DNA of 5,915 nucleotides from the NCBI GenBank assembly GCA_027325905.1, contig DAIEEM010000158.1, positions 1-5,915 on the forward strand, in the 5' to 3' direction. Position numbers and translations under genes: made by a program. The stretch is from Rhodocyclaceae bacterium. Lineage in GTDB: Bacteria > Pseudomonadota > Gammaproteobacteria > Burkholderiales > Rhodocyclaceae. Positions 1-5,760 of this stretch are shown here, piece after piece (positions within the stretch are counted from its first letter, which is position 1; every line of letters begins with the position of its first letter). The notes under the pieces are model-generated. The model was not told the DNA's origin and made no database searches. It saw nothing but the letters and a program-made list of their open reading frames with translations.

Positions 1-250
1 TCCCAAGCGCGCTGCCGTTCGCGCGCATCGCCAGCTCGGGATTCGACTCCGCCCGATCGACGGCGGTATACGCAGCGGCATTGCATATGACATCCGGCCT
101 CGTTGCGCGCACGACGCGCCGGATCGCGTCCGCACTCGTCAGATCGAGCCCCGCCAAGTCCGTGGCCACCACCTTGCCGAGCGGCGCAAGAGCGCGTTCG
201 AGTTCCCAGCCGACCTGGCCGTTGCGGCCGGTGAGGAGGATGCGTTTCAT
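1..250 (-). CDS. rfbD: dTDP-4-dehydrorhamnose reductase, N-terminal part (runs off window)
   Basis: This is the first 83 codons of RmlD/RfbD, the NADPH-dependent reductase that makes dTDP-L-rhamnose from dTDP-4-keto-L-rhamnose, the last step of the pathway in the cytoplasm. The start ATG is at 250-248. The protein opens MKRILLTGRNGQVGWEL, a Rossmann beta-alpha unit with the GxxGxxG nucleotide-binding pattern at residues 8-14. The family hallmark AAYTAVDRAES follows at residues 58-69. The rest (catalytic YxxxK and substrate domain) lies beyond base 1. The start overlaps the stop of the upstream ATPase gene by four bases (ATGA at 247-250), so translation is probably coupled to that gene. The adjacent AAGGA is only one base from the ATG; a GGA about ten bases upstream is the better ribosome-binding candidate. 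The other three rml genes lie upstream on the same strand, supporting the call. The main uncertainty is whether the unseen part is intact. Confidence 0.93.
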   Translation of the reverse strand, partial: MKRILLTGRNGQVGWELERALAPLGKVVATDLAGLDLTSADAIRRVVRATRPDVICNAAAYTAVDRAESNPELAMRANGSALG

Positions 251-1401
251 GTCCTTGTTTTCCATATCGAGCCGAGGGGCAGTGCGGTGATGCGTTCGCT
301 CAAGGGCCCGGGCTCCCCTGCGCCGCTGCAGACGACATACAGATGGTCCAGTGCGAGGGCGTCCAGTGCCGATCTCATGGAGGGCGTAATTCCCGGTGAG
401 CGAGTGAGCTTGATCTCGAAGCCGAAGCGGCGTCCGTCCCGCAATACCAAAAGATCCAGTTCGGCGCCGGTATGCACGCCCCAATAGAAGGCCTGGTCGT
501 GGCTTGTGCCCGTCCGACGCAGGATTTCATGCAGCGCGAAGCCTTCCCAAGAGGCGCCGCACTTGGGGTGGGCCAGGAGGTTGTCTGCGCTTTCGATGCC
601 GAGCAGCCGGTGGAGGATGCCAGTGTCGGACACATACACTTTGGGCGCCTTGATTTCGCGCTTGCCGAGGTTGGTGTGCCAGGGACGCAAGCGCCAGGCC
701 ATGAAGGTGCCTTCGAGAATGTCGACGTAACGCGATACGGTTTTGTCGCTTACCCCGAGTGCGCGGGCAAGCTCGCTGCCGTTCCAGGTTTGGCCATGGT
801 AATGGGCGAGCATGGTCCAGAATCGCCGCAGGGTGAGCGCCGGCAGGTTGATGCCGAGTTGCGGCAGGTCGCGTTCGAGATAGGTGCGGATGAAAGCCTC
901 GCGCCATTCGCTGCTTTCTTGCGGGCTGTCGGCGAGGTAGGCGCGCGGGAAGCCGCCGCGCAGCCAGCGCAGGTCGAGACGGTCCGACGGCAGTTCGTCG
1001 AGCCCGAAGCCGTCCATTTCGTGGAAAACGATGCGCCCGGCCAGACTTTCCGAAGCATGGCGCATCAGTTCCGGCGATGCGCTGCCGAGCAGGAGGAAGC
1101 GCGCCGGGGTGCCGGCACGGTCGGCAAGCACGCGCAGCAGGGGGAAAAGATCCGGGCGGCGCTGGATTTCGTCCAGCACCACCAATCCGGAAAGCGGGCG
1201 CAGGACGAAGGACGGGTCGGCCAGGCGCTTCTGGTCGTCCGGGTCTTCCAGGTCGAAATGACGGGCCGGCCCCTGCCAGTCGGCAGCCAGTTGCCGGGCG
1301 AGCGTGGTCTTCCCCACTTGGCGCGGGCCTAGCAGGGCGACGACCGGGAAGCGCCCAAGCTGTTCCGTGACGCGTTCGAGATGTCGGCGGCGGGGAATCA
1401 T
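247..1401 (-). CDS. AAA-family ATPase with DUF4143 and nuclease-like C-terminal domain
   Basis: This 384-residue protein belongs to the widespread but poorly understood ATPase-plus-DUF4143 family; no specific biological role can be assigned. Residues 25-33 are a Walker A motif (GPRQVGKTT), residues 73-78 a Walker B motif (LVVLDE), and FLLLGSAS near 102-109 fits the sensor strand. A helix-turn-helix-like stretch follows (NGSELARALGVSDKTVSRYV), as is usual in the DUF4143 region. Near the C-terminus E314, D316 and the EIK triad at 329-331 match the E...D...ExK pattern of a PD-(D/E)XK nuclease-like fold; whether it cuts DNA is unknown. No signal peptide or membrane segment is visible, so it should be cytoplasmic. 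The ATG at 1401 is the first in frame: a TAA lies four codons upstream, and no clear Shine-Dalgarno precedes it. The gene sits between rfbC and rfbD, after a 77-bp spacer with inverted repeats, and its stop overlaps the rfbD start (ATGA). It has no known part in rhamnose synthesis, so it may be an inserted cassette. Confidence 0.9.
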   Translation of the reverse strand: MIPRRRHLERVTEQLGRFPVVALLGPRQVGKTTLARQLAADWQGPARHFDLEDPDDQKRLADPSFVLRPLSGLVVLDEIQRRPDLFPLLRVLADRAGTPARFLLLGSASPELMRHASESLAGRIVFHEMDGFGLDELPSDRLDLRWLRGGFPRAYLADSPQESSEWREAFIRTYLERDLPQLGINLPALTLRRFWTMLAHYHGQTWNGSELARALGVSDKTVSRYVDILEGTFMAWRLRPWHTNLGKREIKAPKVYVSDTGILHRLLGIESADNLLAHPKCGASWEGFALHEILRRTGTSHDQAFYWGVHTGAELDLLVLRDGRRFGFEIKLTRSPGITPSMRSALDALALDHLYVVCSGAGEPGPLSERITALPLGSIWKTRT

Positions 1402-1407
1402 CGTGGA

Positions 1408-1413
1408 ATATTA
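1408..1413 (-). promoter_or_regulatory. possible -10 element for the ATPase gene
   Basis: On the minus strand TAATAT (4/6 match to TATAAT) ends six bases before the ATG at 1401. That spacing would fit a leaderless transcript beginning at or near the start codon, in keeping with the missing Shine-Dalgarno. No convincing -35 hexamer lies 16-18 bp upstream, and the same bases also form an in-frame TAA. This is a weak candidate, named because the surrounding spacer is unusually AT-rich for this region. Confidence 0.18.
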
Positions 1414-1450
1414 CCAGGATAATCCGGAGTACATGTCCGAATTATCATGG
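1414..1450. promoter_or_regulatory. 37-bp imperfect dyad in the rfbC-ATPase spacer (operator or RNA hairpin)
   Basis: Plus-strand CCAGGATAATCCGGA (1414-1428) and TCCGAATTATCATGG (1436-1450) form 15-base arms around the 7-base centre GTACATG, with 13 of 15 positions complementary. In minus-strand RNA one of the two mismatches becomes a G-U wobble, so the inner 11 positions (1418-1428 with 1436-1446) pair completely. There is no U-run after the stem, so it does not look like a rho-independent terminator. Its position 13-49 bases upstream of the ATPase start suggests a protein-binding operator or a translation-controlling hairpin. The symmetry is read directly from the sequence; the function is inferred. 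Confidence 0.6.
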
Positions 1451-1458
1451 CACCGCGC

Positions 1459-1474
1459 TTGGCGCTAGCGACAA
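1459..1474. repeat. 16-bp near-perfect palindrome next to the rfbC stop
   Basis: Plus-strand TTGGCGCTAGCGACAA has a perfect 8-bp core, CGCTAGCG at 1463-1470, and outer TTG/CAA arms that also match, with a single mismatched pair between them. It has no loop, so it resembles a small DNA-binding dimer site more than an RNA hairpin. It lies in the same spacer as the larger dyad, and its last two bases are shared with an arm of the 13-bp inverted repeat. It may be incidental in GC-rich DNA. Confidence 0.35.
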
Positions 1475-1478
1475 CGCG

Positions 1479-2021
1479 TCACGGATAGGATTCCGCGTCG
1501 GCCAGCCGGGTGCCGGCGGCGTCCTTGGCGGCGAGCAGCGGCGGCGCCGACAGCGGCCAGGGAATGGACAGCTCGGGATCGTTCCAGAGGATGGTGCGCT
1601 CGTGCGGCGGCGACCAGTAGTCGGTGGTCTTGTAGAGGAACTCGGCGGTTTCGGAGACGACGCAGAAGCCGTGGGCGAAGCCCGGCGGAATCCAGGCCAT
1701 GCGCCTGTTTTCCGACGACAGCGTGAAGCTGACCCATTTGCCGAAACTCGGCGAATTGCGGCGCAGGTCGACGGCGACGTCGAAGATTTCGCCGGCGATG
1801 GCGCGCACCAGCTTGCCCTGGGCGTGTTCGATCTGGTAGTGCAGGCCGCGCAGGACGTTGCGCGCCGAGCGCGAATGGTTGTCCTGGACGAAGTCGGCGT
1901 CGATGCCCAGGTCCGCCAGCGTGCGCCGGTTCCAGCTTTCGTAGAAATAGCCGCGCTCGTCGCCGAAGACCTTGGGCTCGATCAGGCAGACTTCGGGAAT
2001 GTCGGTGCGTATCAGGCGCAT
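1479..2021 (-). CDS. rfbC: dTDP-4-dehydrorhamnose 3,5-epimerase
   Basis: RmlC/RfbC, a 180-residue cytoplasmic cupin enzyme, epimerises dTDP-4-keto-6-deoxy-D-glucose at C3 and C5 to the L-rhamno form, the third step of dTDP-L-rhamnose synthesis. Length is normal for the family. Recognisable motifs are FGDERGYFYESW (19-30), FVQDNHSRS (44-52), LRGLHYQ (57-63) with the catalytic-base histidine H61, the substrate-binding DLRRNSPSFGKW (85-96), IPPGFAHGF (111-119), and the end motif AAKDAAGTRLADAE (164-177), whose aspartate D167 probably completes the His-Asp pair. Y130 is placed as the expected catalytic acid. The ATG at 2021 overlaps the rfbA stop by one base (TGATG), with AAGG seven bases upstream as ribosome-binding site. 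The same frame stays open upstream into rfbA, but that extension is only a shadow of rfbA. Downstream comes the 77-bp spacer before the ATPase gene. Confidence 0.96.
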   Translation of the reverse strand: MRLIRTDIPEVCLIEPKVFGDERGYFYESWNRRTLADLGIDADFVQDNHSRSARNVLRGLHYQIEHAQGKLVRAIAGEIFDVAVDLRRNSPSFGKWVSFTLSSENRRMAWIPPGFAHGFCVVSETAEFLYKTTDYWSPPHERTILWNDPELSIPWPLSAPPLLAAKDAAGTRLADAESYP

Positions 2022-2917
2022 CAGAACACCTTGTCGTTCAGCAGCCTGAGCAGGTAGGCGCCGTAGCCGCTCTTGGCGAGGGGCGCGGCGAGGCGCTCGA
2101 GGTCGGCATCGGCGATCCAGCCATTGCGCCAGGAAATCTCCTCGGGGCAGGCGACCTTCAGGCCCTGGCGCTTTTCCAGCGTGCCGATGAACTGGCCGGC
2201 TTCGAGCAGCGAGTCGTGGGTGCCGGTATCCAGCCAGGCCATGCCGCGGCCCATGATCTCGACGTTGAGCGCGCCGCGTTCCAGATAGCGGCGGTTGAGG
2301 TCGGTGATTTCCAGTTCGCCGCGGGGCGAAGGTTTCAGCGACGCGGCGATGTCGACGACCTGGTTGTCGTAGAAATACAGGCCGGTGACGGCGTAGCGCG
2401 ACTTCGGCCGGCTCGGTTTTTCCTCGATGGACAGCGCGCGTCCGGCGGCGTCGAACTCGACGACGCCGTAGCGCTCGGGATCGTTGACCGCATAGGCGAA
2501 GACCGTGGCGCCGGCGGCGCTGTCGTTCGCGTCTTTGAGCTGACTGCCGAACTCGTGGCCGTAGAAGATGTTGTCGCCGAGCACCAGGGCGCTGTTTGAA
2601 CTGCCGACATGCCGGCGGCCGATGATGAAGGCCTGCGCCAGGCCGTCGGGCGAAGGCTGCACGGCATAGCTGAGGTTGAGCCCCCACTTCGAACCATCGC
2701 CGAGAAGTTGCTCGAAGCGCGGCGTGTCCTGCGGCGTCGAGATCAGCAGGATGTCGCGGATGCCCGCCAGCATCAGGGTGCTGAGCGGATAGTAGATCAT
2801 CGGCTTGTCGTAGACCGGCAGCAGTTGCTTGGACACGGCCAAGGTGGCCGGATGCAGGCGCGTGCCGGCGCCGCCGGCGAGGATGATGCCCTTGCGCGAG
2901 ACGGTGTTCGAGTTCAT
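2021..2917 (-). CDS. rfbA: glucose-1-phosphate thymidylyltransferase
   Basis: RmlA/RfbA joins dTTP and alpha-D-glucose-1-phosphate to give dTDP-glucose and pyrophosphate, the entry step of the rhamnose pathway. The 298-residue product has the usual length. Motifs in order are the nucleotide-binding LAGGAGTRL (13-21) with the lysine of [11 protein letters not shown] (34-44), [11 protein letters not shown] (87-97), LGDNIFYG (113-120) carrying the likely metal-binding D115, EEKP (165-168), GELEITDLN (200-208) and WLDTGT (228-233). The ATG at 2917 overlaps the rfbB stop by four bases (ATGA, 2914-2917), with GGA eight bases upstream as ribosome-binding site. The frame runs on far upstream through rfbB, but that part is antiparallel-coded noise; homology begins only at [16 protein letters not shown]. 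Family members are generally feedback-inhibited by dTDP-rhamnose; nothing here argues against that. Confidence 0.97.
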   Translation of the reverse strand: MNSNTVSRKGIILAGGAGTRLHPATLAVSKQLLPVYDKPMIYYPLSTLMLAGIRDILLISTPQDTPRFEQLLGDGSKWGLNLSYAVQPSPDGLAQAFIIGRRHVGSSNSALVLGDNIFYGHEFGSQLKDANDSAAGATVFAYAVNDPERYGVVEFDAAGRALSIEEKPSRPKSRYAVTGLYFYDNQVVDIAASLKPSPRGELEITDLNRRYLERGALNVEIMGRGMAWLDTGTHDSLLEAGQFIGTLEKRQGLKVACPEEISWRNGWIADADLERLAAPLAKSGYGAYLLRLLNDKVF

Positions 2918-3981
2918 GTGCGGTTTCCGTAGTTGCGTTCCAGCCAGTGGCGGTACTCGCCGCTCTGGACGTGGGCGACCCAGTCGCCGTTGGCGAGATA
3001 CCAGGCCACGGTCTTCCTCATGCCGGTGGCGAAGTCCTCCTGCGGCGACCAGCCGAGTTCGCGCCGCATTTTCGCGGCGTCGATGGCGTAGCGCAGGTCG
3101 TGGCCGGGCCGGTCGGCGACGAAGGTTTTTTGCTCGCCATAGCTGCCGCCGCCGCGGCGCGGCGACAGTTCGTCGAGCACCGCGCACAGCGTGTCGACGA
3201 CGTCGATGTTGGTGCGCTCGGCGTTGCCGCCGATGCAATAGGTGGCGCCGACCTGGCCGCGTTCGAAGACCAGCCGCAGCGCGCGGGCGTGGTCGTCGAC
3301 GTAGAGCCAGTCGCGCACGTTTTCGCCCTTGCCGTAGATCGGCAGCGGCTTGCCGGCGACGGCGTTGAGGATCATCAGCGGCACCAGCTTCTCGGGGAAC
3401 TGGCGCGGGCCGTAGTTGTTCGAGCAGTTGGTCACCAGCGTCGGCAGGCCGTAGGTGTGATACCAGGCGCGCACCAGGTGGTAGGACGAGGCCTTCGACG
3501 CGGAATAGGGCGAGCGCGGATCGTAGGCCGTGGTCTCGGAGAAGCTGCCCGTGCTGCCTAAGCTGCCGAACACTTCGTCGGTGGAGACGTGATGGAAGCG
3601 GAAGGCGTCGCGCTCGCTCGGCGGCAGCCCGTTCCAGTAGGCGCGCGCCGCTTCGAGCAGCACGAAGGTGCCGACGAAATTGGTCTGGATGAAGTCGCCG
3701 GCGGCGTGGATCGAGCGATCGACGTGCGACTCGGCGGCGAGGTGGATGACGCCGGCCGGCCGGTGCTGCGCGAAGAGGGCGTCGAGCGCGGCCCGGTCGC
3801 AGATGTCGGTGGGCGAGAAGACGTGGCGCGGGTCGCCGGCGCAATCGGCGAGCGATTCGAGGTTGCCGGCGTAGGTGAGCTTGTCGATGTTGACGACGAC
3901 ATGGTCGCCGTCCGCCAGCAGCAAGCGCACCAGCGCGGAGCCGATGAAGCCGGCGCCGCCGGTCACGAAGACGGTGCTCAT
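2914..3981 (-). CDS. rfbB: dTDP-glucose 4,6-dehydratase
   Basis: RmlB/RfbB is an NAD-dependent short-chain dehydrogenase-type enzyme that turns dTDP-glucose into dTDP-4-keto-6-deoxy-D-glucose, the second step of dTDP-L-rhamnose synthesis. The 355-residue length is normal. The Rossmann motif TGGAGFIGS is at 7-15, [12 protein letters not shown] at 80-91, the catalytic TDE at 134-136, the YxxxK pair at Y159/K163, [13 protein letters not shown] at 187-199, [13 protein letters not shown] at 219-231 and RPGHD at 291-295. All expected catalytic residues are present. The start ATG at 3981 overlaps the stop of the upstream diguanylate cyclase frame by four bases (ATGA, 3978-3981), with AGGG about ten bases upstream as the ribosome-binding candidate. 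It therefore seems to be translated from a message that also carries the cyclase. rfbA follows with another ATGA overlap. Confidence 0.97.
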   Translation of the reverse strand: MSTVFVTGGAGFIGSALVRLLLADGDHVVVNIDKLTYAGNLESLADCAGDPRHVFSPTDICDRAALDALFAQHRPAGVIHLAAESHVDRSIHAAGDFIQTNFVGTFVLLEAARAYWNGLPPSERDAFRFHHVSTDEVFGSLGSTGSFSETTAYDPRSPYSASKASSYHLVRAWYHTYGLPTLVTNCSNNYGPRQFPEKLVPLMILNAVAGKPLPIYGKGENVRDWLYVDDHARALRLVFERGQVGATYCIGGNAERTNIDVVDTLCAVLDELSPRRGGGSYGEQKTFVADRPGHDLRYAIDAAKMRRELGWSPQEDFATGMRKTVAWYLANGDWVAHVQSGEYRHWLERNYGNRT

Positions 3982-5345
3982 GCGGGAATTACCCTATTCT
4001 TTCCGGCGCGCTTGGCCAGGTACATCGCCGCGTCGGCGCGCGCGATGGCCTCCGTCGGCGCTTCCGTGTCGTTCAGTTCCGCCACGCCGCAACTGAAGGT
4101 GATCAGCACCTTGTCGTTCTTGTGGAGGAAGAAACGCTTGGTGAGTTCGCGCTGCACCCGCACCATCGCCGCCACCGCATCGTCGATGTGGGTCTCCGGC
4201 AGCACGACGACGAACTCCTCGCCGCCGTAGCGCGCCAGCGTGTCCTGCGGCCGGATGGTCTCGCGCGTGACGCTGGCCAGGTGCACCAGGGCGTCGTCGC
4301 CGGCCTTGTGGCCGAGCGAGTCGTTGAGCTTCTTGAAGTTGTCGATGTCGAGCAGCGCGACGCACAACTTGGCCTTGTGGCGGCGGGCGCGGGCGACTTC
4401 GCGCTCCACCGCCTCGTCCATGCCCTTGCGGTTCAAGGCGCCGGTGAGCGGATCGACGCGCACCATTTCGCTGGCCTGGGACAGTTCGTTCTGCAGGCGC
4501 GCGACTTCCTTTTCCGATTCCTCGACGCGGCGCTTCATGTCGACCAGTTCGTCGTGGGAACGGCGCGCGTTGAGCTGGATGACGCGCGTCTCGCGCATCA
4601 CCTCGTCGATGACGTCGGAGAGTTCGGTGATGTTGTTGGCCTTGCTGACCTTCGCGGCGCAACGCTCGATCTTGTCGTGATACTCGCCGGTGGTCGCGGT
4701 GAAATCGCCGAGCCGGCCGACGAAGGTGGCGAGCATTTCCTTGAGCCGGTCCTTGGCTTCGTTGAGGCTCTGCTTGAGCGTGCTCTGCTTGTAGATCAGG
4801 TCCTTGAGGCGGCGCTCGACGTCGTCGAGCCGGCGCAGGTTGAGCGGCTGCGAGACCAGGCCGGAGACCAGCGCCACCTGCCCGCTCATCCACTGGTCGT
4901 CGACGACCAGTTCGCTGATGTTCTCGATGATGAGCTGCAGGAGGTGGAGCAGGGCGGTCTTGAGTTCGGCTTGATCTTCGGCGACGAATTGCAGGCGGTA
5001 GATGAACTTCTTCAACTGGCCGGCGACCGCTGCGACCTGGTCGTCGGACTGGGCGCCGCGCGCAGCGGCGGCGAGTTGCGTGGCCTCCTTGGCGAGGTCG
5101 GGCGTGTCGATGAGCAGGAAGCCGATGGCGTTTTCGATCAGTTGCGCCACCAGTTCGAGGATTTGCGGATTGGCTCTCGCCGCCGCCGGTGTCTTGGCGA
5201 CCGCGACCGTTGGCTCGTCGTCGTCCGCCGCCGGCAGTTCGGCGAGTTCCGGCGCCTCGGCGGCGGTCGGCGCATGCGACCAGGTGCGCAGCAGGGACTG
5301 CATGCGGCTATAGAGCACTTCGGGCGTGCCGGAGGCGGTGAGCAC
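3978..5345 (-). CDS. diguanylate cyclase (GGDEF domain), downstream part after an in-frame stop
   Basis: The C-terminal domain (about residues 295-455, counted from the GTG at 5345) is a complete GGDEF domain that should make cyclic di-GMP from two [12 protein letters not shown] (298-306) opens it, the metal-binding [12 protein letters not shown] is at 331-342, and the active-site GGEEF is at 374-378. An RxxD inhibitory-site motif (RPQD, 365-368) lies five residues before it, so product inhibition is likely. The domain closes with [18 protein letters not shown]. Before it come a Pro/Ala/Asp-rich linker (about 25-60), a mostly helical region, and a probable coiled coil near 265-293. No membrane segment is seen. 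GTG 5345 is the only usual start codon between the upstream in-frame TAA (5469-5471) and the ATG at 5303, and neither has a good ribosome-binding site. The natural start is therefore probably that of the 5738 frame. The stop overlaps rfbB (ATGA). Enzymatic family is clear; whether the protein is made is not. Confidence 0.82.
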   Translation of the reverse strand: MLTASGTPEVLYSRMQSLLRTWSHAPTAAEAPELAELPAADDDEPTVAVAKTPAAARANPQILELVAQLIENAIGFLLIDTPDLAKEATQLAAAARGAQSDDQVAAVAGQLKKFIYRLQFVAEDQAELKTALLHLLQLIIENISELVVDDQWMSGQVALVSGLVSQPLNLRRLDDVERRLKDLIYKQSTLKQSLNEAKDRLKEMLATFVGRLGDFTATTGEYHDKIERCAAKVSKANNITELSDVIDEVMRETRVIQLNARRSHDELVDMKRRVEESEKEVARLQNELSQASEMVRVDPLTGALNRKGMDEAVEREVARARRHKAKLCVALLDIDNFKKLNDSLGHKAGDDALVHLASVTRETIRPQDTLARYGGEEFVVVLPETHIDDAVAAMVRVQRELTKRFFLHKNDKVLITFSCGVAELNDTEAPTEAIARADAAMYLAKRAGKNRVIPA

Positions 5346-5468
5346 GTGGTCGAGAGCTTCGCGCTTCTTTACCGGCGTCAGGCCGGCGTGGCGCGCTTCG
5401 ACCTGCTGCAGCAGGTCGCGGATCAGGGTCGCCCAGTTCGGCGGTTCGGCGCCGATGCGCGCGAACAG

Positions 5469-5471
5469 TTA
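5469..5471 (-). other. in-frame TAA stop inside the diguanylate cyclase frame
   Basis: The plus strand reads TTA here, which is TAA on the coding strand as codon 90 of the frame starting at 5738. It is followed by CTG. The flanking codons on both sides keep one reading frame, so this is a substitution-type interruption and not a frameshift. Confidence 0.85.
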
Positions 5472-5738
5472 CGTGAGCGCGGTTTTCAAGCCGTCCCAGC
5501 TCTTGTCGCCGATGGCGGCCTCCACCTGGCGGGCGTAGCGCGACTGCTCGGTCGTGGTGCGCGGCACGCCGGCGATCAGGCTCTTCAGCGTCTTGTCGGG
5601 GAAGGCGTCGGCGGAGACGGTTCCGGCAATCTCGTCGTAGAGCGCGCGATAGTTGTCGGGCGTCGGCGGCGTGCGGCGCGTCGCCAAGCGGCGAAACGCT
5701 TCGCGGGCGATTTCGGAGGGCTGGGTGAAGTCGGACAT
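5469..5738 (-). CDS. N-terminal fragment of the GGDEF protein (89 residues)
   Basis: This short frame starts at ATG 5738 and ends at the TAA described at 5469-5471. It contains SEIAREAFRRLATRRTPPTP and DNYRALYDEIAG (about residues 8-39), a signature I associate with the N-terminus of many betaproteobacterial GGDEF proteins. It continues as a predicted helical domain that would normally run on to about residue 150 of the full protein. It has a good ribosome-binding site, so the fragment itself is likely translated. Alone it has no catalytic residues and is unlikely to act as a cyclase. It is best read as the first part of the interrupted gene and not as an independent small protein. Confidence 0.75.
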   Translation of the reverse strand: MSDFTQPSEIAREAFRRLATRRTPPTPDNYRALYDEIAGTVSADAFPDKTLKSLIAGVPRTTTEQSRYARQVEAAIGDKSWDGLKTALT

Positions 5739-5742
5739 GATT

Positions 5743-5746
5743 TCCT
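5743..5746 (-). promoter_or_regulatory. ribosome-binding site of the diguanylate cyclase frame
   Basis: AGGA on the minus strand (within CAGGAAATCATG) lies four bases before the ATG at 5738. It is the best Shine-Dalgarno near either candidate start of the cyclase and supports 5738 as the true start, with the downstream GTG at 5345 being an artefact of the nonsense codon. Confidence 0.65.
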
Positions 5747-5760
5747 GTGGTCTGGGGAAT

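Larger units (their letters stand above)
1364..1485. repeat. 13-bp perfect inverted repeat bracketing the rfbC/ATPase junction
   Basis: Plus-strand TCCGTGACGCGTT at 1364-1376 is the exact reverse complement of AACGCGTCACGGA at 1473-1485, with 96 bp between the arms. The distal arm spans the rfbC stop codon (1479-1481). The proximal arm lies inside the ATPase reading frame (codons for about residues 9-13). In the minus-strand transcript the arms could pair into a long stem enclosing the spacer dyad and the ATPase start codon. A 13-base match this close is unlikely by chance. However, both arms overlap coding sequence and no flanking target duplication is seen, so its meaning is open. Confidence 0.6.
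3978..5738 (-). pseudogene. full-length diguanylate cyclase gene interrupted by a nonsense codon
   Basis: The frame from ATG 5738 to TGA 3978 would encode a 586-residue cytoplasmic GGDEF protein if codon 90 were sense. The N-terminal segment (5738-5472) and the long downstream segment are in the same frame with no indel, joined at a TAA at 5471-5469. The coding sense resumes at once after it (LFARIGAEPPNWATLIRDLL), and no start codon with a ribosome-binding site lies near. A single C-to-T change in a CAA codon would explain it. The gene otherwise shows no decay: the GGEEF, metal and RxxD motifs are intact and the coupling to rfbB is kept. This suggests a very recent mutation, an assembly or sequencing error, or tolerated readthrough or re-initiation. 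It follows a response regulator gene by 22 bp and so is probably in its operon. Confidence 0.7.

Noticed and set aside
472..1332. A 286-codon plus-strand frame opposite the ATPase
   Set aside because: Antisense to Walker A/B-bearing coding sequence; low-complexity composition, no recognisable motif and no convincing ribosome-binding site.
247..1401. ATPase considered as an insertion-sequence transposition helper
   Set aside because: No transposase gene, no terminal inverted repeats at both gene ends and no target duplication are visible; the domain set matches the DUF4143 family instead.
1414..1450. Dyad considered as a rho-independent terminator after rfbC
   Set aside because: The stem is AT-containing rather than GC-tight at its base, and no run of T follows it on the minus strand.
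1479..2687. A possible 402-residue fusion ending in RfbC
   Set aside because: The upstream part is rfbA read out of frame. A normal-length RfbC starts at ATG 2021 with AAGG at good spacing.
2947..3561. A 204-codon plus-strand frame opposite rfbB
   Set aside because: Valine/alanine/glycine-rich shadow of rfbB with no motifs; the minus strand encodes an intact dehydratase.
2021..3844. A possible 607-residue protein fused to the N-terminus of RfbA
   Set aside because: The extra residues are arginine/proline-rich translation of rfbB in a wrong frame. RfbA homology begins exactly at the ATG 2917, which has a ribosome-binding site and an ATGA overlap.
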